64,000 nt of DNA from Polynucleobacter sp. JS-JIR-5-A7. GTDB taxonomy: Bacteria > Pseudomonadota > Gammaproteobacteria > Burkholderiales > Burkholderiaceae. Positions 27,045-35,127 of this stretch are shown one piece after another. The first letter of the stretch is position 1; each line of letters begins with the position of its first letter. Below the pieces are notes generated by a model. That model was not told where the DNA came from. It saw nothing but the letters and a program-made list of their open reading frames with translations, and ran no database searches. A program made the position numbers and the translations under genes. The stretch lies in NCBI RefSeq assembly GCF_018687935.1, contig NZ_CP061308.1, positions 924,048 through 988,047 on the forward strand, in the 5' to 3' direction.

Positions 27045-30000
27045 TAAGTACCCTCAAGAACTGATGGTGGAATTTCCATAGGACCATTGCCTGCATATTT
27101 ATCTAGATAGAGATAAATCACGGGTGTAATGATCAGAGTCACAAATTGAGAGAAGATGAGTCCACCTGCCACGCTAATGCCTAAAGGTTGTCGTAACTCT
27201 GCACCTGCACCAATACCAAAGGCAATCGGAAGAGCACCCATTAATGCTGCAATCGTAGTCATCATGATAGGGCGAAAGCGCAAGATACAGGCTTCACGAA
27301 TCGCTTTTTCGGGCGTCATGCCTTGATTACGTTGTGCATCCAAAGCAAAGTCAATCATCAAGATCGCATTTTTCTTCACAATACCAATGAGCAGCAAGAT
27401 GCCGATCGAAGCAACAACGGTTAGCTCAAATCCGAAGATGCGTAGGGACAAAATTGCACCAATCGCTGCAGAAGGTAGGCCCGCCAGAATGGTGAGGGGG
27501 TGAATATAGCTCTCATACAGAACACCAAGCAAGATATAAATAACGCCTAGTGCAGCCAATAGCAAAATAACCTGACCCGATTGATTGTCTTTAAATACGG
27601 CTGCATCACCACCATAACTCGTGATGATGGAAGACGGTAAATCAACCGCCTTAACAAAGCCATCTATTGCCTTAGTTGCATCCCCCAAGAAAACATCTGG
27701 AGCAAGGTTAAAAGAAATTGTTACTGCTGGAATCTGACCCTGATGGTTTACTGCAGTGGGTCCCACGGTTCTGACAAAGCTTGCCAGGCTGGATAGCGGA
27801 ATCAATTTATCTGTCGCTCTACCCCGAACGAAGACCTTGTTCAAGTCGGTTTCAAATTGACGATCATTCTCTGCTGTTTCCAAAATAACGTAATAGGTAT
27901 TGACAGGGGTATAGATGGTGGATACCTGCCTCTCACCGAAAGAAGAGTAGAGGGCTGTACGTATATCGGCGATAGATACTCCCGCACTGGCGGCTTTTTC
28001 TCGATCAATTTCAATCTTGACGTTCAAACCTTTTAATTGAGAGTCACTAGTGACATCCTTAAAAATGGGATCAGCGCGCATTTTTTGTAACAATTTCTCA
28101 GCCCATTCATTGACGCCTTCAAAGCCAACGCTTTGTAGGGTGAATTGATAGCGACTTTTACTGCTGCGACCGCCTAGCTGTAAATTTTGTACTGGACTCA
28201 TGTAGACCTGAATACCAGGAATTTCTTTGAACTTGGATCTAAGACCCTCCATTACCTTGCTCATTTTTTGGCGCTCATCCTTGGGCTTCAAAATGATGAA
28301 GAATCTTCCGGTATTGCGACCTGAACTTTGGCCGCCACCAAGAATAGAGATTGAGGTTGCAACATTGGGGTCGCTATCAACTACTTTCGCAGCCTGATCT
28401 TGTAGAGCCATCATTGTGCTAAAGGAAGTGTCCTCAGAGGCTTCTACAGTCACGCGTAACTGACCAATATCTTCTTCCGGAAAAAATCCTTTAGGGCTAT
28501 AAACAAAGAGAGCAATAGTAATGACAAAGCTGGCTAATGCCCCAAATAACACTCTCCTTCTGTTTGCCAAGGCTAAATCTAAAAAGTGAATATATTTCTT
28601 TAATGTCCATTCATAAGCGCGATCGAACTGCTTTGTAATTTCATATTCCTTGGGATGCTCACCAGGTTTAGGCAAAAAGCGGCTGCATAACATAGGTACT
28701 ACTGTTAATGAGACAACCGCTGAGACCAATATAGACAGTGTTACCACAACGGCAAATTCTCTAAAGAGAAGGCCGATTGGACCTGCCATGAAAAATAGCG
28801 GAATAAATACAGCAACCAAGGAAATAGAAATGGAGATGATGGTGAAGCCAACCTCTTTGCTACCTTTTAACGCCGCTTTTAAGGGGTCCATACCTTCTTC
28901 AACATAACGCATGATGTTTTCTAGTACTACGATTGCGTCATCTACCACTAAGCCAACAGCAAGAGTGATGCCCAGTAAGGAAATGTTATTCAGGCTGTAG
29001 CCTAAAAAGTAGAAAACAAAGAACGCGCCGATCAGAGAAATCGGTAAGCTAATGGATGGAATGACAGTTGCTGATAAATGCTTTAGGAATAGGAAAATGA
29101 CCAAGACAACCAGTGCGATAGTGAGAAGCAATGTCAGATTGACATCATGAATTGACTCAATAATCGAAAGGGAGCGGTCATTAACCAGTGTTAACTGAAT
29201 AGATTCCGGCATTTGCGCTTTGAGAGAGGGCAACAGTTTTTTGATTGAGTCAACAACTTCAACCGTATTGGCGTTTGGTTGGCGCAGTACGGCAATTGCT
29301 ATTGATCGTTCACCATTTGCTGAGGCAAAAGTCTTTACATCTTCAAAGCTTTCTTGAACATCGGCAACATCTTTGAGATAAATTGGAAGACCATTGCGCT
29401 GTGCAACGATCAAGTTGCCAAATTCCTCAGCTGTCACTAACTGTGGATTAGCATAGATGGTGATCAGTTGGCGGGGTCCGTCGAGGGTTCCAATGGGGCT
29501 ATTGGTATTGGCTTTATTGACCGCAGCAGCCACCTCATCCATGGTGATATTGCGATTGCCTAAGGCATCTGGTCTCACACTTACTCGGACTGCATACCGC
29601 TTTGCTCCATACACCAATACTTGTGACACCCCAGTGATAGTGGATAAGTTTGGAGACATCAGATTCTCTGCATAAGCATTCATTTCAGAGAGACTGATTG
29701 ACGGGGAGCTCATGCGCACAATTAATACGGGCGTATCGGCAGGATTGATCTTTCGGTATGAAGGAGGCACCGTCATTTCAATTGGTAAGCGGCGTTGCGC
29801 CCGTAAGAGGGCCGCCTGAACATCAACAGCTGCTTTATCAATATCACGATCGCTTGTAAATTCAAGAGTAACGCTCGTTGAACCAAGTGAATTCGTAGAG
29901 CTGATGACTTTGATGCCATCAATCGTTGAAAATTCTTTTTCAAGCGGAAGCGCAACAGCCGAAGCCATGATCTCAGGTGATGCCCCAGGTAAGGTGGCCG

Positions 30001-30142
30001 TTACAGAAATCACTGGTGTATTGAAGCTAGGAAGTGCGGCTACCGGAATCTTAAAATAGGCAACCCCTCCAGCAACGACAGTTGCAATAGACAGCAATAC
30101 CGTCATTACGGGGCGTCTAATGCATAGCTCAGAAAGCGTCAT
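27044..30142 (-). CDS. RND-family multidrug efflux permease (MdtB/MuxB-like)
   Basis: Inner-membrane proton-driven pump of 1032 aa, the normal HAE-1 length, with 12 helices and two large periplasmic loops. Helix 1 is preceded by MTLSELCIRRPVMTVLLS. The motif GITLAVGLVVDDAIVVLENI in helix 4 contains the proton-relay aspartate pair, and GIVKKNAILMIDFA lies in helix 10. Resemblance to MdtB/MdtC is a judgement from these segments. It overlaps the adaptor gene by 4 nt (ATGA) and the dnaQ start by 1 nt. No outer-membrane channel gene is adjacent. Substrates are unknown. Confidence 0.92.
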   Translation of the reverse strand: MTLSELCIRRPVMTVLLSIATVVAGGVAYFKIPVAALPSFNTPVISVTATLPGASPEIMASAVALPLEKEFSTIDGIKVISSTNSLGSTSVTLEFTSDRDIDKAAVDVQAALLRAQRRLPIEMTVPPSYRKINPADTPVLIVRMSSPSISLSEMNAYAENLMSPNLSTITGVSQVLVYGAKRYAVRVSVRPDALGNRNITMDEVAAAVNKANTNSPIGTLDGPRQLITIYANPQLVTAEEFGNLIVAQRNGLPIYLKDVADVQESFEDVKTFASANGERSIAIAVLRQPNANTVEVVDSIKKLLPSLKAQMPESIQLTLVNDRSLSIIESIHDVNLTLLLTIALVVLVIFLFLKHLSATVIPSISLPISLIGAFFVFYFLGYSLNNISLLGITLAVGLVVDDAIVVLENIMRYVEEGMDPLKAALKGSKEVGFTIISISISLVAVFIPLFFMAGPIGLLFREFAVVVTLSILVSAVVSLTVVPMLCSRFLPKPGEHPKEYEITKQFDRAYEWTLKKYIHFLDLALANRRRVLFGALASFVITIALFVYSPKGFFPEEDIGQLRVTVEASEDTSFSTMMALQDQAAKVVDSDPNVATSISILGGGQSSGRNTGRFFIILKPKDERQKMSKVMEGLRSKFKEIPGIQVYMSPVQNLQLGGRSSKSRYQFTLQSVGFEGVNEWAEKLLQKMRADPIFKDVTSDSQLKGLNVKIEIDREKAASAGVSIADIRTALYSSFGERQVSTIYTPVNTYYVILETAENDRQFETDLNKVFVRGRATDKLIPLSSLASFVRTVGPTAVNHQGQIPAVTISFNLAPDVFLGDATKAIDGFVKAVDLPSSIITSYGGDAAVFKDNQSGQVILLLAALGVIYILLGVLYESYIHPLTILAGLPSAAIGAILSLRIFGFELTVVASIGILLLIGIVKKNAILMIDFALDAQRNQGMTPEKAIREACILRFRPIMMTTIAALMGALPIAFGIGAGAELRQPLGISVAGGLIFSQFVTLIITPVIYLYLDKYAGNGPMEIPPSVLEGT

Positions 30143-31446
30143 TTTGGTTCAGCGGGAGTGGTTTTACTAGCAGGGGGCTGCTCTGATTTGGAGGATTTTG
30201 CTTCACGCACTTTGCTGCCAGTACGTAAATTTTGCTTACCTTCAACCACAATGCGATCACCAGCATTAATTCCAGTAATTACTGAAGTGCCAAGGTATTC
30301 ATAGGTCGCCTTTACCGGTTTTGCAGTGACCTTGTCATCCTTGTCAACAACATACACTAGGCGCCCATTGGGGCCAATGACAATGGCCTGAGTAGGCACA
30401 GCAATCACATCTTTTAGGGTGTTGGCGTTCAATGAAACACGAGCAAATTGCCCAGGAAGCACTTCTAACTTATCGTTCGGAATTTGTGCCTTAACACGAA
30501 CAGCGGCAATCAGAGGGTCTACTTGATTGTCGATCACCAGAACCTGACCCTCATAAGTATTTTTTCCAGTATCACCAATAGTGACTTTTACAGTTAAAGG
30601 TGCATCACCCTTCTTATTTTCTAGGATGATGGGAATATCCTTTTCTGGAATAACAAACTGAACATTAATTGGATTGAGTTGCGTAATTGTCACCATCGAA
30701 CCTACGCTCGAGGTGGCAGTAGAGCTTGTTGCAGTAGATACTATATTGCTTGCTTGGACTAGAGAGCCAGGGAACACATTAATAATTCCCGCTCTTCCAT
30801 TAATGGGCGAGCGTATAGAATCAAAGGAGAGTTGCACCTCCGCAGAGCGAGCAGCAGCTTGTGCAGACTTGGCATTAGCTAAGGATGTCTCCAAGCCAGC
30901 CCTAGATATAAAGTTTTTCTCTACCAACTCTTTTGCACGTTGATATTGTTTCTGAGCATCATCAGCCAATGCTTTAAGCCGTTCGTAATTAGCCTTGTCA
31001 TTGCGATCATCAAGAGTAAAAAGAAGCTGTCCCTCTTTAACTTCTTCGCCATCCTTAATATGAATTTTAGAGACTGTATTGGTTACCATTGGACGGATAT
31101 CTACAATGCTGTTAGAAACCGTCGTGCCGGTAGCTTCAATAACTAGAGGGATATCTTTCTTCTGTACGACTACGCTAGTAATAACTTGCGGACCTCCAGC
31201 TTTTTTTCCTGCTGGGAAAAAGTAATCAAAAGCCTTAGATCCTGCGTACAAAATGATAATAACTATTAGGATGCGCCATTTGTATCGAATCGCAAAGGAT
31301 TTGACAGTAGCAAAATCGAGCAGCTTTAACTTATCAGTAATGGGCGATAGTTTTTGCCAAAGTGCACACATACGGGCTTTGCCAACATTTTTAAGCTGGC
31401 CTAACTTGGCGACTAACTGATCGAGAGAAGATTCTATTTTTGACAC
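30139..31446 (-). CDS. RND efflux periplasmic adaptor (membrane fusion protein)
   Basis: A 435-aa adaptor linking the pump to an outer-membrane channel. A lone membrane anchor (WRILIVIIILYAG, about residues 54-66) is preceded by about 53 basic, amphipathic residues, longer than the usual N-terminus. Lipoyl and alpha-hairpin regions follow (DGEEVKEGQLLFTLDDRNDKAN; helices about 155-205), then beta-barrel and membrane-proximal domains (VLPGQFARVSL, GDRIVVEGKQNLRTG). There is no lipobox, so it is anchored by the helix. It is the first gene of the adaptor-pump-dnaQ set. Confidence 0.9.
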   Translation of the reverse strand: MSKIESSLDQLVAKLGQLKNVGKARMCALWQKLSPITDKLKLLDFATVKSFAIRYKWRILIVIIILYAGSKAFDYFFPAGKKAGGPQVITSVVVQKKDIPLVIEATGTTVSNSIVDIRPMVTNTVSKIHIKDGEEVKEGQLLFTLDDRNDKANYERLKALADDAQKQYQRAKELVEKNFISRAGLETSLANAKSAQAAARSAEVQLSFDSIRSPINGRAGIINVFPGSLVQASNIVSTATSSTATSSVGSMVTITQLNPINVQFVIPEKDIPIILENKKGDAPLTVKVTIGDTGKNTYEGQVLVIDNQVDPLIAAVRVKAQIPNDKLEVLPGQFARVSLNANTLKDVIAVPTQAIVIGPNGRLVYVVDKDDKVTAKPVKATYEYLGTSVITGINAGDRIVVEGKQNLRTGSKVREAKSSKSEQPPASKTTPAEPK

Positions 31447-31557
31447 AGTCTCGTTTTTCTAAGTTTTTTGTAGTTTAAATGCGGTTTCAGGCTAAATAAA
31501 GCTTGCCCATTCTCTCATAAGCGGGCTTTAATCGCGCTGGGCGAGGGCTAATCTAAC

Positions 31558-32022
31558 CTAGGGTAAAAACTCTTCAACACCCTTATTAGCAAGCTGATCA
31601 GCCAGCTCGTTTCCGGGGTGACCGTTGTGACCCCTGACCCAGTGCCAAGAAATATCGTGGTCAGGGAGCAAGGCGTCCAATTCTTGCCATAAATCAGCGT
31701 TTTTGACTGGATCTTTGCTGGCGGTCTTCCATCCACGCTTTTTCCAGCCCTCAAGCCATTCAGTGACCCCTTTTTGGACATATTGGGAATCCGTCCAAAG
31801 CTCAACGGAACTTCGTTGTTTCAAGGCGCGAAGGGCAAAGATCACGGCACAGATTTCCATGCGATTGTTGGTGGTGAGTTTTTCACCGCCATGGATATGT
31901 TTCTCATGATTACCTGAACGCAGGACCGCCCCCCATCCTCCTGGCCCGGGGTTACCTTTGCAGGCACCATCGGTATAGATGACGATATGAGGAGGGTGAT
32001 GTGCTGGTTTGGTATGAGGCAT
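31558..32022 (-). CDS. rnhA: Ribonuclease HI
   Basis: Cuts the RNA strand of RNA-DNA hybrids, 154 aa. The catalytic acids are visible: Asp18 in IYTDGACKGNPGPGGWG, Glu in NNRMEICAVIFAL, Asp in ELWTDSQYVQKGV and Asp in GHPGNELADQLAN. The basic handle WKKRGWKTASKDPVKN is present. It lies 9 nt downstream of the methyltransferase gene, matching the E. coli order yafS-rnhA, but the adaptor and pump genes separate it from dnaQ. The 111 bases between rnhA and the adaptor gene probably hold the efflux promoter; I could not define it. Confidence 0.96.
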   Translation of the reverse strand: MPHTKPAHHPPHIVIYTDGACKGNPGPGGWGAVLRSGNHEKHIHGGEKLTTNNRMEICAVIFALRALKQRSSVELWTDSQYVQKGVTEWLEGWKKRGWKTASKDPVKNADLWQELDALLPDHDISWHWVRGHNGHPGNELADQLANKGVEEFLP

Positions 32023-32031
32023 ATTGCTAAT

Positions 32032-32850
32032 TTAATTGACCTCAGTCTTGTTCAAGGAATCGCATAATTGATTACGTTCGGCAGCAGGGGCTAACTGGTT
32101 GATTGCTGGAAGGCGAACAGATGCCACTTGTCCTATCAGCCTCATGCCTTTGTGACGCTTGATTGCCGAGACGATGAACACTGCACCAAAGATAGGCCAC
32201 CAACGGTTGCCCATCGGTTCGAGAAAGTCCATGCGGTTCATGGCAGGTTCGCTATGCAAAGGAAATTTGTAACACCCGAAGTGACCACGGTCGAGTGAAT
32301 AATTCAATAGTTGCAGCCAATCTTTAATACGTAAGAGGCCAATAAATTGGCCATCCCGCGGTAGATAAGGATTGCCAACCAGCCTACTGAGATATTGTCT
32401 TGCGCCCCATAAGCTGGCAGGATTAAAACCAGAAATGACCAAGCGACCCTCAGGGAGCAATACTCGATCGACTTCACGCAAAATTTGATGAGGATCGGCA
32501 GCAAACTCTAGGACATGAGGCAAAACAATGAGGTCAATACTTTCATTGGCAAAGGGGAGTTCATTCGGGTGACCTTCTATGACACGCCAACTAAAACGGT
32601 GAGCATCTTTTCGACTATCTTGTGAGTTCACCAAGAGGGCATGCAAAGGCATGCGGTTTTCGCTCAGGGCGTTAATTTGGGGTAGGCCAATTTGGACGGC
32701 ATGAAAGCCAAAAACATCCGCAACAATGTGATCAAAGCACTTTTGCTCCCAGCCGAGCACATACTGCCCAGGAGGCGACTGGAGCCACTTCTCCCATGAA
32801 CTCCAAGGGGGTGCTGGCATCTGCGAAGGAATAGGTGGGGTTGGTATCAT
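32032..32850 (-). CDS. Class I SAM-dependent methyltransferase (YafS-like)
   Basis: A 272-aa predicted methyltransferase (Methyltransf_11 type). The middle holds LPFANESIDLIVLPHVLEFA, then LREVDRVLLPEGRLVISGFNP, typical of motifs II-IV. The first SAM loop (usually GxGxG) is degenerate, as in YafS relatives. The position between gloB and rnhA is the same as yafS in E. coli. The substrate is unknown. Met1 at 32850 leaves only 6 bp to the divergent gloB start; Met11 (codon at 32818-32820) is an alternative that would leave 36 bp. Confidence 0.8.
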   Translation of the reverse strand: MIPTPPIPSQMPAPPWSSWEKWLQSPPGQYVLGWEQKCFDHIVADVFGFHAVQIGLPQINALSENRMPLHALLVNSQDSRKDAHRFSWRVIEGHPNELPFANESIDLIVLPHVLEFAADPHQILREVDRVLLPEGRLVISGFNPASLWGARQYLSRLVGNPYLPRDGQFIGLLRIKDWLQLLNYSLDRGHFGCYKFPLHSEPAMNRMDFLEPMGNRWWPIFGAVFIVSAIKRHKGMRLIGQVASVRLPAINQLAPAAERNQLCDSLNKTEVN

Positions 32851-32856
32851 CGGTTT

Positions 32857-33666
32857 ATGGATAAGAATACTTTATTGCAAGTTTGGCCGATCCCGGCCTT
32901 TGATGACAACTACATCTGGTGCATCCATGATGGAAAGTCAGCCTTGGTGGTTGATCCGGGCGATTCTGGTCCTGTTCTGGATTACCTCTCAAAGTCTGAG
33001 CTGACGCTAAAAGGCATTCTGATTACCCATCATCATGCGGACCATACTGGTGGCATTCTCAACTTATTGAATGCATTGGGTCCCCAGATACCGGTATATG
33101 GCCCTGCAGGTAACGATATTCCTGGGCGAACTCAAGTGGCAAAAGAGGGCGATCAGTTTGAGATCGATTCCCCGCGTATTAGTCTAAAAGTTTATGAGGT
33201 GCCAGGCCATACCCTAAGTCACATCGCTTATTTTGCGGATATGCAATCTAACCTTGTCGAGCCTATGTTGTTTTGTGGCGATACCCTATTTGCTTCTGGG
33301 TGCGGACGCTTGTTTGAGGGTACACCAACTCAGATGACAGAGTCTTTAGCCAAGTTTGCTGCACTCCCTAAAAATACATTGGTGTACTGCACCCATGAAT
33401 ACACTTTATCCAATATTCGATTTGCACTTGCAGTCGAGCCAAATAATGCGAACTTAATCTCTTGGTCAGAGCGTGCGCAGAAACTTCGTCAACAAGGTTT
33501 GCCAACGCTACCGACAACAATTGGACAAGAGCTACAAGTAAATCCGTTTATGCGCAGTGATCAGGCGGTGGTGATTGCGTCTGCCAAAGCGGCTTCTCAT
33601 CAAGCAGATCTTCCGAGTCCAGCGCATGTGCTAGCAGTGATTCGTGCTTGGAAAGATCGATTCTGA
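32857..33666 (+). CDS. gloB: Hydroxyacylglutathione hydrolase (glyoxalase II)
   Basis: Hydrolyses S-D-lactoylglutathione to D-lactate and glutathione, the second step of methylglyoxal detoxification. It is 269 aa with the metallo-beta-lactamase fold. The dinuclear metal site is visible as THHHADH (His58, His60, Asp62, His63), then the His of VPGHTLSH, the Asp in LFCGDTLF and the His in YCTHEYTLSN. The C-terminal substrate domain is present. Its stop shares one base with the start of the next gene. Confidence 0.95.
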   Translation: MDKNTLLQVWPIPAFDDNYIWCIHDGKSALVVDPGDSGPVLDYLSKSELTLKGILITHHHADHTGGILNLLNALGPQIPVYGPAGNDIPGRTQVAKEGDQFEIDSPRISLKVYEVPGHTLSHIAYFADMQSNLVEPMLFCGDTLFASGCGRLFEGTPTQMTESLAKFAALPKNTLVYCTHEYTLSNIRFALAVEPNNANLISWSERAQKLRQQGLPTLPTTIGQELQVNPFMRSDQAVVIASAKAASHQADLPSPAHVLAVIRAWKDRF

Positions 33667-35099
33667 TGCGTTTGATCTTTGCGGCAATCGCGTTTGCCGT
33701 TTTTTTATCAGGCTGTGCCAGCACGGGTGTTTGGTCATCGGATACGCCAGCTAAAACAGGGTCTAAAGCATCCAAGGCTACCTCCGTTAATCTGAAGAAT
33801 CAGTCTGTTAGTAAGGTGTATGCACCTTCTGATAATTTATGGATACGCATTCGGGATGGCTTTCAAATGGAGCCGATGAATACCCCATTAGAGATTGAGC
33901 AAGTTCGCTGGTTAAGTGCTCGACCTGATTATGTTAACCGCTCTATGACACGTTCATCGCGTTATCTTTTTTATATTGTGCAAGAAGTCAATGCGCGCAA
34001 TATGCCAACCGAAATAGCCTTGCTTCCCTTTGTGGAGAGTGCATTTGTTACCCATGCTAAATCGAGTGCAAAAGCGGTTGGCCTGTGGCAATTTATGCCA
34101 GCAACTGGAAAAGATTTTCAATTAACGCAAAACGTCTTTCGCGATGAGCGTAGAGACGTCTTGCAATCCACCGATGCTGCTTTGGATTATTTACAGCGTC
34201 TCTATAATCAATTTGGTAGTTGGGAGTTGGCTCTCGCAGCTTATAACTGGGGTGCCGGCAATGTTGCTAAAGCCCAAAAACGCAATCTCGCTGCAGGCCT
34301 ATCAACGGATTATGAGAGTTTGAACATGCCTCGCGAAACCCGCATGTATGTTCCTAAATTGATGGCCTATCGACAGATTGTTTTAGATCCATCGGCTTAT
34401 GGCATCGTCTTACCAGAATTAGAAAACCACCCTTACTTTGTTGCGCTAGATGTTGGTAATGATATTGATGTTGCCTTGGCGATTAAGTTGGCGGAAATTC
34501 CAGAGGATGAATTTCATAGTCTGAACCCCTCATTTAATAAGCCTGTAATTCTGAGTAATGCTAACCAACAAATTTTATTGCCGTTTGGCCACGCAGAAAT
34601 CTTTCAAGAAAATCTCAAGAAGTACACGAAACCCCTGTCTTCTTGGACCGCAGTGAGGATTAGCAAAACTGAAAGCGTTGATCAAGCTGCCAAAACATTG
34701 GGCGTCAGTCCAGAGGCCCTAAGACAGGTGAATGCCATTCCGAGTGGTATGCGTATCAAGGCGGGATCTACCGTGATCATTCCTAAGGTTGGTAATCGTT
34801 CAGGAGATGTTTCTTCGGCGATGGCAGACAATGCCAGCCTGAGTCTAGTCAAGCCACCGCCACCCACACCAAATTGCCCCAAACCCGCTAAAGGGGCAAA
34901 GAATGCCAAAGCAGTGAAATGCGCCCCAGTCAAGCCAAACAAAGGCGTTGAAACAGTCGCTAAGGCTAAATCTGCGCAAAAAAATGCTGCATCTCAGCAT
35001 AAATCCGCATCGACAGGACTTGCAAAATCTGCGAAAAATGTTACTTCAGCGTCCTCAAGCGGTAACCCTAGTGCCAAGGGGGCGAGCAAAAACCCGTAA
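33666..35099 (+). CDS. mltD: MltD-like membrane-bound lytic murein transglycosylase, lipoprotein
   Basis: Peptidoglycan-cleaving lipoprotein, 477 aa. A type II signal ends in the lipobox LSGC (Cys19). The SLT domain spans about residues 95-230 with the catalytic Glu in ALLPFVESAF and the markers GLWQFMP and ALAAYNWGAGNV. A single LysM-like peptidoglycan-binding repeat lies near 330-375, fewer than the two in E. coli MltD. The last 90 residues are a Lys/Ala/Ser/Pro-rich low-complexity tail. I chose ATG 33666, which overlaps the gloB stop and places the signal peptide at the very N-terminus. Confidence 0.9.
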   Translation: MRLIFAAIAFAVFLSGCASTGVWSSDTPAKTGSKASKATSVNLKNQSVSKVYAPSDNLWIRIRDGFQMEPMNTPLEIEQVRWLSARPDYVNRSMTRSSRYLFYIVQEVNARNMPTEIALLPFVESAFVTHAKSSAKAVGLWQFMPATGKDFQLTQNVFRDERRDVLQSTDAALDYLQRLYNQFGSWELALAAYNWGAGNVAKAQKRNLAAGLSTDYESLNMPRETRMYVPKLMAYRQIVLDPSAYGIVLPELENHPYFVALDVGNDIDVALAIKLAEIPEDEFHSLNPSFNKPVILSNANQQILLPFGHAEIFQENLKKYTKPLSSWTAVRISKTESVDQAAKTLGVSPEALRQVNAIPSGMRIKAGSTVIIPKVGNRSGDVSSAMADNASLSLVKPPPPTPNCPKPAKGAKNAKAVKCAPVKPNKGVETVAKAKSAQKNAASQHKSASTGLAKSAKNVTSASSSGNPSAKGASKNP

Positions 35100-35127
35100 T
35101 TTCAGAAACTTTTAGATTAGGTTGACC

